Of a stretch of 51,240 nt of DNA, positions 31,299 to 40,554 are shown piece by piece; position 1 is the first letter of the stretch, and every line of letters starts with the position of its first letter. Source of the DNA: Paracoccus lutimaris (lineage in GTDB: Bacteria > Pseudomonadota > Alphaproteobacteria > Rhodobacterales > Rhodobacteraceae); the NCBI RefSeq assembly GCF_003337565.1, contig NZ_QPJL01000026.1, positions 1-51,240 of the forward strand, given 5' to 3'. The notes beneath the pieces are model-generated. The model worked only from the letters and a program-made list of their open reading frames with translations, searched no databases and was not told the origin of the DNA. Made by a program: the position numbers and the translations under genes.

Positions 31299-34200
31299 AT
31301 GCCCAAACGGGAGAGCAACAGAACAGGCAGTGAACTGTTCATCGTGGATAACAGCGCGGACGACTGGAAAGCACTTCGATATCTCAATGATTGGTGTCAG
31401 CTTTCAAAATCAATCGATATTGCAACGGGTTATTTTGAAATCGGGGCACTTCTTGCCTTGGGCGATGAATGGCGAAAAGTCGATCACATACGGATACTTA
31501 TGGGTGACGAGGTCTCAAAGCGGACCAAGCGCGCTTTTGAAACCGGACTTCGGGACATTGTTGCTCGACTTGATGCAAGCATTGAGGGTGAGAAGGAGAA
31601 GAACCACTTTCTGAAGGGCGTTGAGGCCATAGTAGACGGCATTCGGAACGGAAAAATTGAATGCCGTGTCTACAGGAAAGACAAGTTTCATGCAAAAGCC
31701 TACATCACGCACGCACGTTTAGAGGTGATTGGTTCCTCGGCGCTGGTCGGATCATCGAATTTTACAGTGCCGGGGCTGACCCAAAATATTGAGCTGAACG
31801 TCCAGATTACCGGAACGCCGGTTTCTGTGCTGCAGGAATGGTACGAAGAGCGCTGGGAGGAGGCTGAAGAAGTTTCGCCAGAGGTCTTGAAGACCATTGA
31901 ACGCCATACTCGCGACTTCTCCCCGTTTGAAGTCTACGGTCGATCGCTCCAGCTTTACTTTTCCGGCCATGAAGAGACTGCGAGCGAGTGGGAAATGAAC
32001 TCGTCTCGAATATATCCCGTCCTTGCCAAGTACCAGCGTGACGGATACGGCGGGCTCTTGAAGCGCGCCGCAAAGTACAGGGGAGCCTTCCTATGTGACG
32101 GCGTGGGTCTTGGAAAGACCTTCATCGGACTCATGCTGATCGAACGTTTCGTGCAGTACGAGAACAAGAACGTAGCGCTGTTCGTACCTAAGTCTGCCAA
32201 GTCACCCGTTTGGGAGCGCGAACTGCGAAATCGCCTGCCAGATGTGTTCAAAGGTTTCAGCCGCCTAAAGATTTTCAGTCACACAGACCTGATGCGTGAC
32301 AGCATGCAGGAAGAGCTGGACCAGGTTGCCTCCCAGGCCGACGTCATAATCATCGATGAGGCGCACCATTTCCGAAACACAGGGACGAAAGGCGACGAAG
32401 GGCCCAAGCGGAAGTCGCGTTACTGGCGTCTTTTTGACATTGCCGCCGGAAAGGACATGTACCTGTTAACGGCAACACCAATCAACAACAGCTTGCTGGA
32501 CTTTCAGCACATGGTCGAGTTGTTTAGTCGCCTTCGCCCTGATCATTTCGCTGAGGCACCACTTGGGATACACTCGCTATCAGGTCACATTCGACAGCTT
32601 GAAAAATCGATAGAGCGTCAGCTTAGAACATCCGGAGACGAGGAAGTATCCGAGATCAATATTGCCGAGGTTGGCGACCTATTCTCAACGGACTCACTCT
32701 TTGATGCGCTCGTTGTGCAGCGAAGCCGAAGCTATGTGAAAGCGAGCATCCAGAGAGAGGCAGGTTCGCAGATTGTTTTCCCCGAGCCTCGCAAGCCCAA
32801 GGTGGCCCACTACTCGGTCAAGCAGACTTACGGAAAGTTGCTTGAGATGGTTGCAGATGCGTTTCACAAGCGTGTCCCCCTGTTCACCCTGGGGATTTAC
32901 AATCCATACGCATACTACAAGGGCAGCGATCCTGACATCATTCCGGCATTGGAAAAGGGGCGTCGGAAGCAGGTTGTCGCCCTCATTAGGACGAACTTCC
33001 TGAAGCGTTTTGAGAGTTCCGCAGAGGCGTTTCGCCTTTCTTGCTGGCGACTGCTTCAGAAGCTCCTGGCATGGCTTGACGTGAACGCTTCGTCAGATCA
33101 CGAACGAGAGGCTGTAGAGCGGTGGAAGCGACGCAATGCGAAGCTGATAGGTTACAAGCCGCAGCTTGATTTCTTGGATGAAGACGAGGACGAAGAAGAC
33201 CTGTATCCGGAAGAGCTCAGGGCCGCGGTGGAGAAGCTGTCGCGCGATGAATTCGACGTCGAGAAGATCGTCCATGATAGTATTCAGGACTTGGATCAGC
33301 TTGCAGATTTTCTGAGCGAGCTTGAAAAGTTCAAACCGTCTCAGGACAAGAAGCTGACGGAGCTTCTGAAGTTGCTGAGGAGCGATCCCGTCCTCAAAGA
33401 TCAGAAGGTTATCATCTTCTCCGAGTTCGGTGAGACGGCTCGGTACCTAGCAGCGCAGTTGCAGGCGGCCGGGATCGAAGGGGTGGACCAGATTGACAGC
33501 GGCACCAAAGGCGACCGGTCTCAGGTCATCCAGCGGTTTGCGCCATACTACAACGAGTCCAGTTCGACTGATCTCGCGAAGCGCGGGCTGCAGGAAATTC
33601 GGGTCTTGATTTCGACCGATGTGCTTTCTGAAGGGCTCAACCTTCAGGATGCGACGCGCCTGATCAACTATGACCTCCACTGGAACCCCGTGCGGCTGAT
33701 GCAGCGCATCGGCCGGGTAGACCGGCGCATGAACCCGGCGATCGAGGCGCGAATTCTCGCTGATCATCCCGATCAGAAGGACCTCCGAGGGACGGTCGGC
33801 TATTGGAACTTCTTGCCGCCGGAGGAACTGGATGATCTCCTTCGCCTCTACAACCGGGTGTCGCACAAGACGCTGCGCATTTCTAAGACCCTGGGGATCG
33901 AAGGAAAGAAGCTTCTCAAGGAAGATGACGACTACGAGGATCTCCGCAACTTCAGTGAACAGTATGAGGGCACGGCGAGCCCCGACGAACAGATGCACCT
34001 GGAATGGCAGGATTTGATCCACGGAAAGCCGGATCTCGAGGCCGCCCTTAGCGCGCTGCCCGACGCGATCTACTCGGGGAAACGTCATACCAAGAAGGGC
34101 GCCCGCGGGGTGTTCTTCTGTTACGCTCGGCCTGCGTTTGATCGCGAAAGAAGCGAACGAGAAGGGCAAGACGTCTGGTCGACGGAAGCCGGTGACGTCA

Positions 34201-34430
34201 AATGGTATCTGGTCGACTTCGAGTCTGAAGCCGTCGTCGAAGATGCGGCGCGGATCGTAGAAATCATTCGCAGCACACCAGACACACCGCGTGTCGTCGT
34301 CCTCGATCGCGATCGGCTGTCCGAGGTCCGCAAGGCCGTGGAAAAGCACATCGCCAAGACATACTTGCGAAAGGTTCAGGCTCCGGTCGGCGTGAAGCCG
34401 GTCCTGAAGGCTTGGATGGAACTGAACTAA
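31299..34430 (+). CDS. PLD-nuclease / SNF2-type helicase fusion
   Basis: The 1,043-aa protein begins with a phospholipase-D-like nuclease domain (about residues 10-215). Its single HKD-type motif is FHAKAYITHARLEVIGSSA, followed by LVGSSNFTVPGL. It continues as an SNF2/HepA-like superfamily 2 translocase: GVGLGKTFIGLML (about 267), IIIDEAHHFRN (about 350), LLTATPINNSLLDF (about 387), LISTDVLSEGLNLQ (about 770) and HWNPVRLMQRIGRVDR (about 793). The middle contains a charged insertion with many Asp/Glu (about 620-660). It is the first gene of a four-gene unit and ends 13 nt before the methyltransferase. The 5' two thirds have clearly lower GC than the 3' end and the next gene. It probably translocates on and cuts invading DNA; DISARM-like analogies exist, but the DISARM partners are absent. 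Confidence 0.85.
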   Translation: MPKRESNRTGSELFIVDNSADDWKALRYLNDWCQLSKSIDIATGYFEIGALLALGDEWRKVDHIRILMGDEVSKRTKRAFETGLRDIVARLDASIEGEKEKNHFLKGVEAIVDGIRNGKIECRVYRKDKFHAKAYITHARLEVIGSSALVGSSNFTVPGLTQNIELNVQITGTPVSVLQEWYEERWEEAEEVSPEVLKTIERHTRDFSPFEVYGRSLQLYFSGHEETASEWEMNSSRIYPVLAKYQRDGYGGLLKRAAKYRGAFLCDGVGLGKTFIGLMLIERFVQYENKNVALFVPKSAKSPVWERELRNRLPDVFKGFSRLKIFSHTDLMRDSMQEELDQVASQADVIIIDEAHHFRNTGTKGDEGPKRKSRYWRLFDIAAGKDMYLLTATPINNSLLDFQHMVELFSRLRPDHFAEAPLGIHSLSGHIRQLEKSIERQLRTSGDEEVSEINIAEVGDLFSTDSLFDALVVQRSRSYVKASIQREAGSQIVFPEPRKPKVAHYSVKQTYGKLLEMVADAFHKRVPLFTLGIYNPYAYYKGSDPDIIPALEKGRRKQVVALIRTNFLKRFESSAEAFRLSCWRLLQKLLAWLDVNASSDHEREAVERWKRRNAKLIGYKPQLDFLDEDEDEEDLYPEELRAAVEKLSRDEFDVEKIVHDSIQDLDQLADFLSELEKFKPSQDKKLTELLKLLRSDPVLKDQKVIIFSEFGETARYLAAQLQAAGIEGVDQIDSGTKGDRSQVIQRFAPYYNESSSTDLAKRGLQEIRVLISTDVLSEGLNLQDATRLINYDLHWNPVRLMQRIGRVDRRMNPAIEARILADHPDQKDLRGTVGYWNFLPPEELDDLLRLYNRVSHKTLRISKTLGIEGKKLLKEDDDYEDLRNFSEQYEGTASPDEQMHLEWQDLIHGKPDLEAALSALPDAIYSGKRHTKKGARGVFFCYARPAFDRERSEREGQDVWSTEAGDVKWYLVDFESEAVVEDAARIVEIIRSTPDTPRVVVLDRDRLSEVRKAVEKHIAKTYLRKVQAPVGVKPVLKAWMELN

Positions 34431-34443
34431 GGGTAGTGATCTG

Positions 34444-37400
34444 ATGGGTAACCTTACCGCCGCCGACCTCGACCGGGTGTCGAACTTCCCCCAGCTTGTG
34501 TCCCTGCTGCGCGACAAGCTGGAATGGCCCATCCATGGTGACTATGACTTCGAAGATGTCGTCTTCGAATACGAGGCCAGCGAGCTTGGCCTGAAAAAGG
34601 ACGAAGTCGCCAAAATCCGCGAAATCCACCAGCTTCGCCCTTTGGTCACAAGCCAGCCCTGGGGCGTGTTCTTCATCTCGCTCGAAGACAAGGCCCTGCC
34701 CGTCACCGTCCTGCGGCGCATCCTGAAGGCGCTAATCCTGAACCGCCGGGGGCAAGCCAAAACGGCCGACCGGCAGGCGTGGCATCTGAACGACCTGATC
34801 TTTGCGGCCAGCTTCGGCAAGTCAGGCGCACGGGAACTGGCCTTCATCCACTTCTCGGACGGCAAGGCGACGGGCGATCTGCCGGTGATGAAGGTGCTGG
34901 GCTGGAACGCCCGCGACACCGTGCTGAAGCACGACTATGTCGCGGCCACCCTGCGCGACAAGTTGGCCTGGCCCGATGACCCTGAGGATGCCGAGGCTTG
35001 GCGCGCGACTTGGGCCTCGGCCTTCGAACTCCGGCTGAATGAGACGATCCGCACCTCCAAAGACCTTGCCGTTCGCTTGGCCGAACTGGCCTCGGACATT
35101 CGGGCGCGTGTCAATCAGCTGCTGAAGGCCGAAGACCAGACCGGCCCTATGACCACCATGCTTGCGGCCTTCCGCAAGAACCTGATCCACGATCTGGACG
35201 CGGATGGCTTTGCCGACATGTTCGCCCAGACTATCGCCTACGGCATGCTGGCGGCCCGGATTTCGCGGCCCGCGGGCATCATCGCCGACAACCTGGCCGA
35301 CATGGTGCCCAAGACCAACCCCTTCCTGAAGGAGCTGTTCGGCAACTTTCTCAAGATCGGTGGGCGCGACAAGCGGCGGGGCCTCGACTTCGACGAACTC
35401 GGCGTGCGCGACGTGGTCGACGTGCTGAACGAGGCCAACATGGAGGCGGTCCTGCGCGACTTCGGCGACCGCAACCCCAAGGAAGACCCGGTCATCCACT
35501 TCTACGAACTGTTCCTGAAGGAATACGATCCGAAGAAACGGATGCAGCGCGGCGTTTTCTATACCCCGCGCCCGGTGGTGAACTTCATCGTCCGCGGCGT
35601 CGACGAAATCCTGCGGACGGAGTTCGGGCTGCACCTTGGGCTGGCCGATACCAGCACATGGGCAGAGGTTGCGGCGCGGAACGACCGCATCACCATCCCC
35701 GCGCATGTGAAACGCGACGCACCCTTCGTCCAGATCCTCGATCCGGCCACCGGTACCGGCACCTTTCTGGTCGAGGTGATCGATCTGATCCACAAGCGTA
35801 TGGTTGAACACTGGAAAGGGCAGGGGAAAACGGCGGCCGAGATCAAGGCCGCCTGGAACGCCTATGTCCCCGCGCATCTATTGCCGCGTCTTACGGCCTT
35901 CGAGCTGATGATGGCGCCCTATACCATCGCGCATATGAAGGTGGGGCTGAAGCTTTCGGAAACCGGCTATACCTTCGGCTCGGAAGAGCGGGCACGCATC
36001 TTCCTGACCAATGCGCTGGAACCGCCGCGTGATCTGGACATGGAATTCATCTTTATGTCCGAAGCACTAGCGCATGAGGCTCAGGCCTCGAATGACGCAA
36101 AAGCACGAACACCGTTCACTGTGGTGGTTGGTAACCCGCCATATGCTTCTCTCTCCGCTAACTTGACGCCTGAACTCCGTCGTATCGTTGATCCGTATCG
36201 GAGTGTCGCAGGAGAAAAGATTCGTGAACGCAACATGTTGCAGTTCGAGAAAAACATCCAGGACGACTACGTCAAGTTCATTCGATTGGCAGAGCGTGAA
36301 GCCTCAAGAAATCACGGAGTGATCTCGCTAATCACAAACCATGGTTATATCGATGCTCCTACATTGCGTGGATTACGTTGGCATTTGAGCCAATCGTTTT
36401 CCGCAATTGACGTAATCGATCTCCATGGGAACTCGAATAAGAACGAGTCTCTCTCCTCTGGTCAAACTGACAAGAATATCTTCCCTATCAAGCAAGGAGT
36501 CGCCATTCTTCGAGCCAGAAGCGCAGTGGATGCAGCGCCCGTCACATGGGGAGAGCTTTGGGGGGATGGTCGAGATAAAGAGGAGCGGCTCTTTGCAGGT
36601 GTTTGGAAGGACTTTCTTTCTCGAAAGGGGGGCATGGGTGTCCCAGACTACCTGTTCGTTCCGCGAAGCGCCGGTCCCCTCGAGGGAGAGTGGCTATCTG
36701 GCGAGGCAATCAACTCCAGCTTCCCATTATTCTCAACCGGTGTGGAAAGTGGTTTCGATGATCTGCTACTCGACTTCGATAGAGCTTCTCTCGTAGAAAA
36801 GCTCAAAGAATTCGATGCAATGGGCCGGGAGCAAGCAATCGAAGCCTACGATGCCAAGAAGGGAAATGCCCGAAAGATTATTGATGATAGAACAAGGGTT
36901 CTACCGCTCTCTGGAGATATTTCGCCATTCCAGAAGCACGCTTTCGACTTTCGTGTTTTGCTTGCTACCAAGCGTCTCTTGAAGACGAACGGAGAGAACG
37001 TCTTTTCAAATATTGATGCCGCTCATCCGGGCTTAGTGACAACTAGGCAAACCAAAGAAGATTTTGGTGCGTTAGTGGTTGCCGAGAGATGCGGGCATAA
37101 GTTGACGACCAGCTATGATCGGGTTTCTGTGTTCCCACTATGGCTGAAACCATCGGTCGGCGAACCATACCGCCGCCCCAACATCGACCGAGCTTGGGCG
37201 CTGGGCTTCGGAAAATCCCTCGGCCTGACATACGAGGACGGCATCCCACGTGGCGAACAGAAAAGCTTCGGCCCCGACTTCCAGCGCCCGAAGGCCGAAC
37301 AGCTTGGTCTGCTTGACACCCCCTGGGATGGCCGCGGCGATCTGCAAAAGACCTTCGGGCCCCGCGACCTGTTCGACTACATCTATGCCGTACTGCACAG

Positions 37401-37908
37401 CCCCGGTTATCGCAGCCGCTATGCCGAGTTCCTGAAGTCCGACTTCCCGCGCATCCCCACGCCCGCGACCCGCACCACCTTTGCGGCTCTGGCAGCGCTG
37501 GGCCGCCAACTCGTCGGCCTCCACCTCCTCCGCCCCGAGGACGCAGCCGTCCTGAAATCCCCCGACATCCAGTTCCGCGGCAGCGGCGAGGCGCGGGTGG
37601 CCAAAGGCTATCCTCAGTACCAGAACGGCAAGGTGATGATCAACGCCAGTCGCTGGTTCGAAGACGTCCCCAAGGCGACATGGGAGTTCCACGTCGGCGG
37701 CTATCAGGTCTGCGAAAAGTGGCTGAAGGACCGCGCCGGGAAGGGCGGCAAGAACCCCGGCCCCGGCCGCGTGCTGACCGAGGACGACATCCTCCACTAC
37801 CGCCGCGTCGTGGTCGCCCTGACCGAAACCCGCCGCCTGATGGCCGAGATCGACACCGAGACCGAAAAGCACGGCGGCTGGCCGGGCGCGTTCAAGGTGG
37901 ACGGCTGA
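34444..37908 (+). CDS. large type ISP/IIG-like DNA adenine methyltransferase
   Basis: The 1,154-aa protein has an unassigned N-terminal region (about 1-330) and an amino-methyltransferase core. The core has GVFYTPRPVVNFIVRGVDE (about 372-391), SAM motif DPATGTGTFLVEVIDL (about 432) and catalytic NPPY (about 562), as in N6-adenine enzymes. A C-terminal region like that of type ISP enzymes follows, with FDFRVLLATKRLLK, LVVAERCGHKLTTSYDRVSV and FPLWLKP. The N-terminal part lacks a clear nuclease motif, so cutting is probably supplied by the PLD-helicase or the next gene. Codons from about 36060 to 37150, the target-recognition half, are far less GC-rich than both flanks. The stop overlaps the next start (TGATG). 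It should modify self DNA and define the target sequence of the unit. Confidence 0.85.
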   Translation: MGNLTAADLDRVSNFPQLVSLLRDKLEWPIHGDYDFEDVVFEYEASELGLKKDEVAKIREIHQLRPLVTSQPWGVFFISLEDKALPVTVLRRILKALILNRRGQAKTADRQAWHLNDLIFAASFGKSGARELAFIHFSDGKATGDLPVMKVLGWNARDTVLKHDYVAATLRDKLAWPDDPEDAEAWRATWASAFELRLNETIRTSKDLAVRLAELASDIRARVNQLLKAEDQTGPMTTMLAAFRKNLIHDLDADGFADMFAQTIAYGMLAARISRPAGIIADNLADMVPKTNPFLKELFGNFLKIGGRDKRRGLDFDELGVRDVVDVLNEANMEAVLRDFGDRNPKEDPVIHFYELFLKEYDPKKRMQRGVFYTPRPVVNFIVRGVDEILRTEFGLHLGLADTSTWAEVAARNDRITIPAHVKRDAPFVQILDPATGTGTFLVEVIDLIHKRMVEHWKGQGKTAAEIKAAWNAYVPAHLLPRLTAFELMMAPYTIAHMKVGLKLSETGYTFGSEERARIFLTNALEPPRDLDMEFIFMSEALAHEAQASNDAKARTPFTVVVGNPPYASLSANLTPELRRIVDPYRSVAGEKIRERNMLQFEKNIQDDYVKFIRLAEREASRNHGVISLITNHGYIDAPTLRGLRWHLSQSFSAIDVIDLHGNSNKNESLSSGQTDKNIFPIKQGVAILRARSAVDAAPVTWGELWGDGRDKEERLFAGVWKDFLSRKGGMGVPDYLFVPRSAGPLEGEWLSGEAINSSFPLFSTGVESGFDDLLLDFDRASLVEKLKEFDAMGREQAIEAYDAKKGNARKIIDDRTRVLPLSGDISPFQKHAFDFRVLLATKRLLKTNGENVFSNIDAAHPGLVTTRQTKEDFGALVVAERCGHKLTTSYDRVSVFPLWLKPSVGEPYRRPNIDRAWALGFGKSLGLTYEDGIPRGEQKSFGPDFQRPKAEQLGLLDTPWDGRGDLQKTFGPRDLFDYIYAVLHSPGYRSRYAEFLKSDFPRIPTPATRTTFAALAALGRQLVGLHLLRPEDAAVLKSPDIQFRGSGEARVAKGYPQYQNGKVMINASRWFEDVPKATWEFHVGGYQVCEKWLKDRAGKGGKNPGPGRVLTEDDILHYRRVVVALTETRRLMAEIDTETEKHGGWPGAFKVDG

Positions 37909-38753
37909 TGGCAAAGACTGCTGAAACTGCAACAGGCTTCCAGGGCGACAAACTCTATCAGGAGCGGGCGCGCCTCGCGCTGCCCATCCTGATCAGGCAG
38001 GCCAAGGCTGGTCAGACCGTCAGCTACGAAGACTTAGCTGCCGAGCTTGGGATGCCGAACCCTCGCAACCTGAACTACCCGTTGGGCTGCATCGGCGATG
38101 AGCTAAACCGCCTGAGCAAGACGTGGCGCAAAGAAATCCCGCATATTCAGGCGCTTGTTGTTTCAAAAGGCACCTCGGTGCCCGGCAAAGGCTTTGATCC
38201 TTTCTTGAAAAACCGGGGTAAGGTCTGGAAAACGTCTGAAGAGCGCAAAGCGATACTCAAGACCTACATTGCTGAGATCGCCAACTATCCCTACTGGGAC
38301 GAGGTCCTTGTCGAGCTTGGTCTGCAGCCAGCTGCGTCCAAAATTGACGATGTCATCGATCAGGCAACCTCCTTTGGCGGCGGGGAGGGGCCGGAGCACA
38401 AGGCGCTCAAGGAGTATGTCCGCTCCCATCCTGAATGCGTGGGCCTACCCGTGGGCAGCGCTGCAGGTTCGGTAGAGGCGCCTCTTCCCTCGGGCGATAG
38501 CATTGACGTTTTGTTCGACCGCAAAGATCGAATCATTGCCGTTGAGGTTAAACCGGCCTCGGCCCCCATTCATGACGTCGCTCGCGGCTTGTTCCAGTGT
38601 GTGAAGTACCGCGCGGTTCTTCAGGCGCGCGCCGATTTTGAAAGCGATCCGAGGCCGATCGAAACGCATCTAGTGCTTGGCGGAGAGCTTCCCAAAGCAC
38701 TGATCGCATTGCGAAATAGTCTTGGCGTCTCTGTCTTTGAGAAGGTGAGTTAA
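37908..38753 (+). CDS. small PD-(D/E)XK-type nuclease-like protein
   Basis: The 281-aa protein starts at ATG 37908, overlapping the methyltransferase stop. The first 80 residues look like a helix-turn-helix (VSYEDLAAELGMPNPRNLN). The C-terminal half (about 160-265) has a PD-(D/E)XK arrangement: an early glutamate in GPEHKALKEYV, then SIDVLFDRKDRIIAVEVKPA, where the aspartate and EVK form the metal site, and a following helix LFQCVKYRAVL of the QxxxY kind. The family is not one I can name. In this operon it is a strong candidate for an additional nuclease acting with the PLD-helicase fusion and the methyltransferase. Confidence 0.65.
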   Translation: MAKTAETATGFQGDKLYQERARLALPILIRQAKAGQTVSYEDLAAELGMPNPRNLNYPLGCIGDELNRLSKTWRKEIPHIQALVVSKGTSVPGKGFDPFLKNRGKVWKTSEERKAILKTYIAEIANYPYWDEVLVELGLQPAASKIDDVIDQATSFGGGEGPEHKALKEYVRSHPECVGLPVGSAAGSVEAPLPSGDSIDVLFDRKDRIIAVEVKPASAPIHDVARGLFQCVKYRAVLQARADFESDPRPIETHLVLGGELPKALIALRNSLGVSVFEKVS

Positions 38754-38874
38754 CTGGGGCCGCTGGTCTTCGAAAGCCGGCGATCGATGCGCTTCGTGCT
38801 GAGCGGCTTGCATTTGGGTTGAGGGTGTGAGAGCGTTAAGGGGCTTGCCGAGATGGTGGGCGGAAACATGAACC

Positions 38875-38891
38875 TGGACAGGTTCTGGATG
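38875..38891 (+). promoter_or_regulatory. motif shared with upstream region of 48.2-kb helicase
   Basis: TGGACAGGTTCTGGATG lies 108 nt before the AIPR-like start. A 16-of-17 match (TGGACAAGTTCTGGATG) lies at 48074-48090, 162 nt before the UvrD-like helicase start. A related TTTGG(G)TTGAGGG element precedes each, by about 60 and 80 bases. This suggests a shared regulatory or recombination element in the 246-bp gap; its function is unknown. Confidence 0.35.
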
Positions 38892-38999
38892 GGGTTGTCA
38901 CCGGCAGGTGGCGTTTGAGAGGGATACCCACCCACTCATTCCGCGGGGCAGGAGCCCCGTGCTGTTCAGGATCTGTCCTCCTTGGATAAGGACGACAAA

Positions 39000-40358
39000 A
39001 TGAACCCGAACGAACTGATCATCCGCTTTGAAACCGTTGACCGCCAGACCGAAGGGCCTGTGACCCGGCTTGTCGGCTTTGTGCGGGCGCGCAACCTGCT
39101 GCCGCTTATGGATGCGGCGACGTTGGAAGCGAACCCGCGCACGGCCAAGGTTGGCCAGATCACCTCGGACATCCGCGAGTCTATCGAAACGACGCCCGAC
39201 CTTTTCCCTTTCAAGACCAAGGGAATTCTTGTCGCTTCGGCCAACTGCAAGGAGCTTGAGCGGCGTCGCTATCACATGACCTTCGAAAACCCTGCGATCG
39301 AGGGCATTTTGGATGGCGGCCACAACACGCTGGCAATCGGCCTGCACATCCTTTCGGTCGCCGGGGTAGAGCCGCGGGAAATCAAGCGTCTGAAGACGTG
39401 GCCCGAGTTCAAGGAGGCGTGGGATGCCAACCAGGACAAGGTCAAGGCCCTGAAGGCTGCGGCGGCATCTGGTGAGGGTGGGCCTCTTGATTTCCTCGTG
39501 CCGGTTGAAGTGCTGATCCCGAGCGATCCGGACGATGATCTGCGGTTCGAGGCCTTCACCTCTTCGCTGTTCGAAATCTGCGCGGCCCGGAACAATAACC
39601 GGCAGTTGGCCGACGAGGCCAAGGCCAACAAGAAGGGTCTCTACGACCATCTTCGCGTGACCGTCCCTGAAGAGATTGCGAAGCGTGTGGAGTGGAAGTC
39701 GAACGACGGTGGTGATGTCAAAATCCGCGACATCGTTGCGCTGTCCTGGATTCCCCTCAATCTGATGGACCTGCCGGACGGTGTGTCGAAGCCCCGGGTC
39801 GTTGATATGTATAGCCAGAAGGGGAAGTGCTCGGCTGCATTCGACGCGCTCATGGAACATCCTGAAGTCTCGAAACAAACCGGCGACGGAACGTTCGAAC
39901 TGCATAGCCAGAAGATCGGCAAGGCGCTCGCCGTGGCTGGGATCATGCCGTTGCTGTATGACCTGATCTATCGCGAGTTCCCTGGGGCCTACAACGAAAG
40001 TGGGGGGCGGTTTGGTCGGTTGTCGTCGGTCAAAATGGCGAACGACATGAAGACGAAACCCGTCACTGCTTTCAGCAAGACGCCGGTCCAGTACAGCTAT
40101 CCCGACGGCTTCATCATGCCGCTTGTATACGGTCTGAGTGCCTTGATGGAAGCGAACGACGATGGGATCGTGAACTGGAAGGTCGAAGACCCCGCGAAGT
40201 TTGTGAAGGACTCCCTGACAAACGTTGTCCGGCGCTACCGTGCAATCATCGAGGCGTTTTCGGGCGATCCGACGAAGATCGGCAAGAATGAAGGTGCCTA
40301 CACCATTGCAAAGGACGCGTTTGAAACTGAGCTGTTGAAGCTCGGTGCCGCTGTTTGA
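39000..40358 (+). CDS. AIPR-like protein (phage-resistance family candidate)
   Basis: The 452-aa protein starts at ATG 39000 (AAGGA seven bases upstream; the frame is open from TTG 38982). It resembles the AIPR family known from abortive-infection loci. The blocks are KGILVASANC followed by EGILDGGHNTLAIGL (about 96-110) and ARNNNRQLADEAKANKKGLY (about 196-215), matching the conserved glycine-rich motif and the RxNxQ-like motif of that family. A DGQHR-type relative is an alternative. No nuclease site is evident. It closes the four-gene unit and is followed by a perfect hairpin. The 246-bp gap before it allows a separate promoter, so it might be an accessory or effector gene with its own control. 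Confidence 0.6.
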   Translation: MNPNELIIRFETVDRQTEGPVTRLVGFVRARNLLPLMDAATLEANPRTAKVGQITSDIRESIETTPDLFPFKTKGILVASANCKELERRRYHMTFENPAIEGILDGGHNTLAIGLHILSVAGVEPREIKRLKTWPEFKEAWDANQDKVKALKAAAASGEGGPLDFLVPVEVLIPSDPDDDLRFEAFTSSLFEICAARNNNRQLADEAKANKKGLYDHLRVTVPEEIAKRVEWKSNDGGDVKIRDIVALSWIPLNLMDLPDGVSKPRVVDMYSQKGKCSAAFDALMEHPEVSKQTGDGTFELHSQKIGKALAVAGIMPLLYDLIYREFPGAYNESGGRFGRLSSVKMANDMKTKPVTAFSKTPVQYSYPDGFIMPLVYGLSALMEANDDGIVNWKVEDPAKFVKDSLTNVVRRYRAIIEAFSGDPTKIGKNEGAYTIAKDAFETELLKLGAAV

Positions 40359-40373
40359 AGCGTATGAAACTCC

Positions 40374-40401
40374 TCTGGCGAACGTTTTCGTTCGCCAGAG
40401 T
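40374..40401 (+). terminator. perfect 12-bp hairpin terminator
   Basis: CTCTGGCGAACG, loop TTTT, then CGTTCGCCAGAG form a perfect stem 16 bases after the AIPR-like stop. There is no long U tract, but the position argues for transcript termination of the 31.3-40.4 kb unit, possibly also protecting it from the convergent toxin gene. Confidence 0.7.
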
Positions 40402-40554
40402 CAACTGCCCAAGGACTTCAAGTTCGAGTGTCACGAAGTAAAGTCGACAAGACGTTAACCGGTTCTTCGGAAAATGTCTGCTCCTTCAAGTTTGGCAGAC
40501 TCTACATCAGACTGAGGGAAATTTCGGGGGACAGGTCACTGGGCATCGAATACT

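Noticed and set aside
37680..37907. N-terminal extension of the PD-(D/E)XK protein
   Set aside because: The extension is the shadow of the methyltransferase C terminus; ATG 37908 with the TGATG overlap is the better start.
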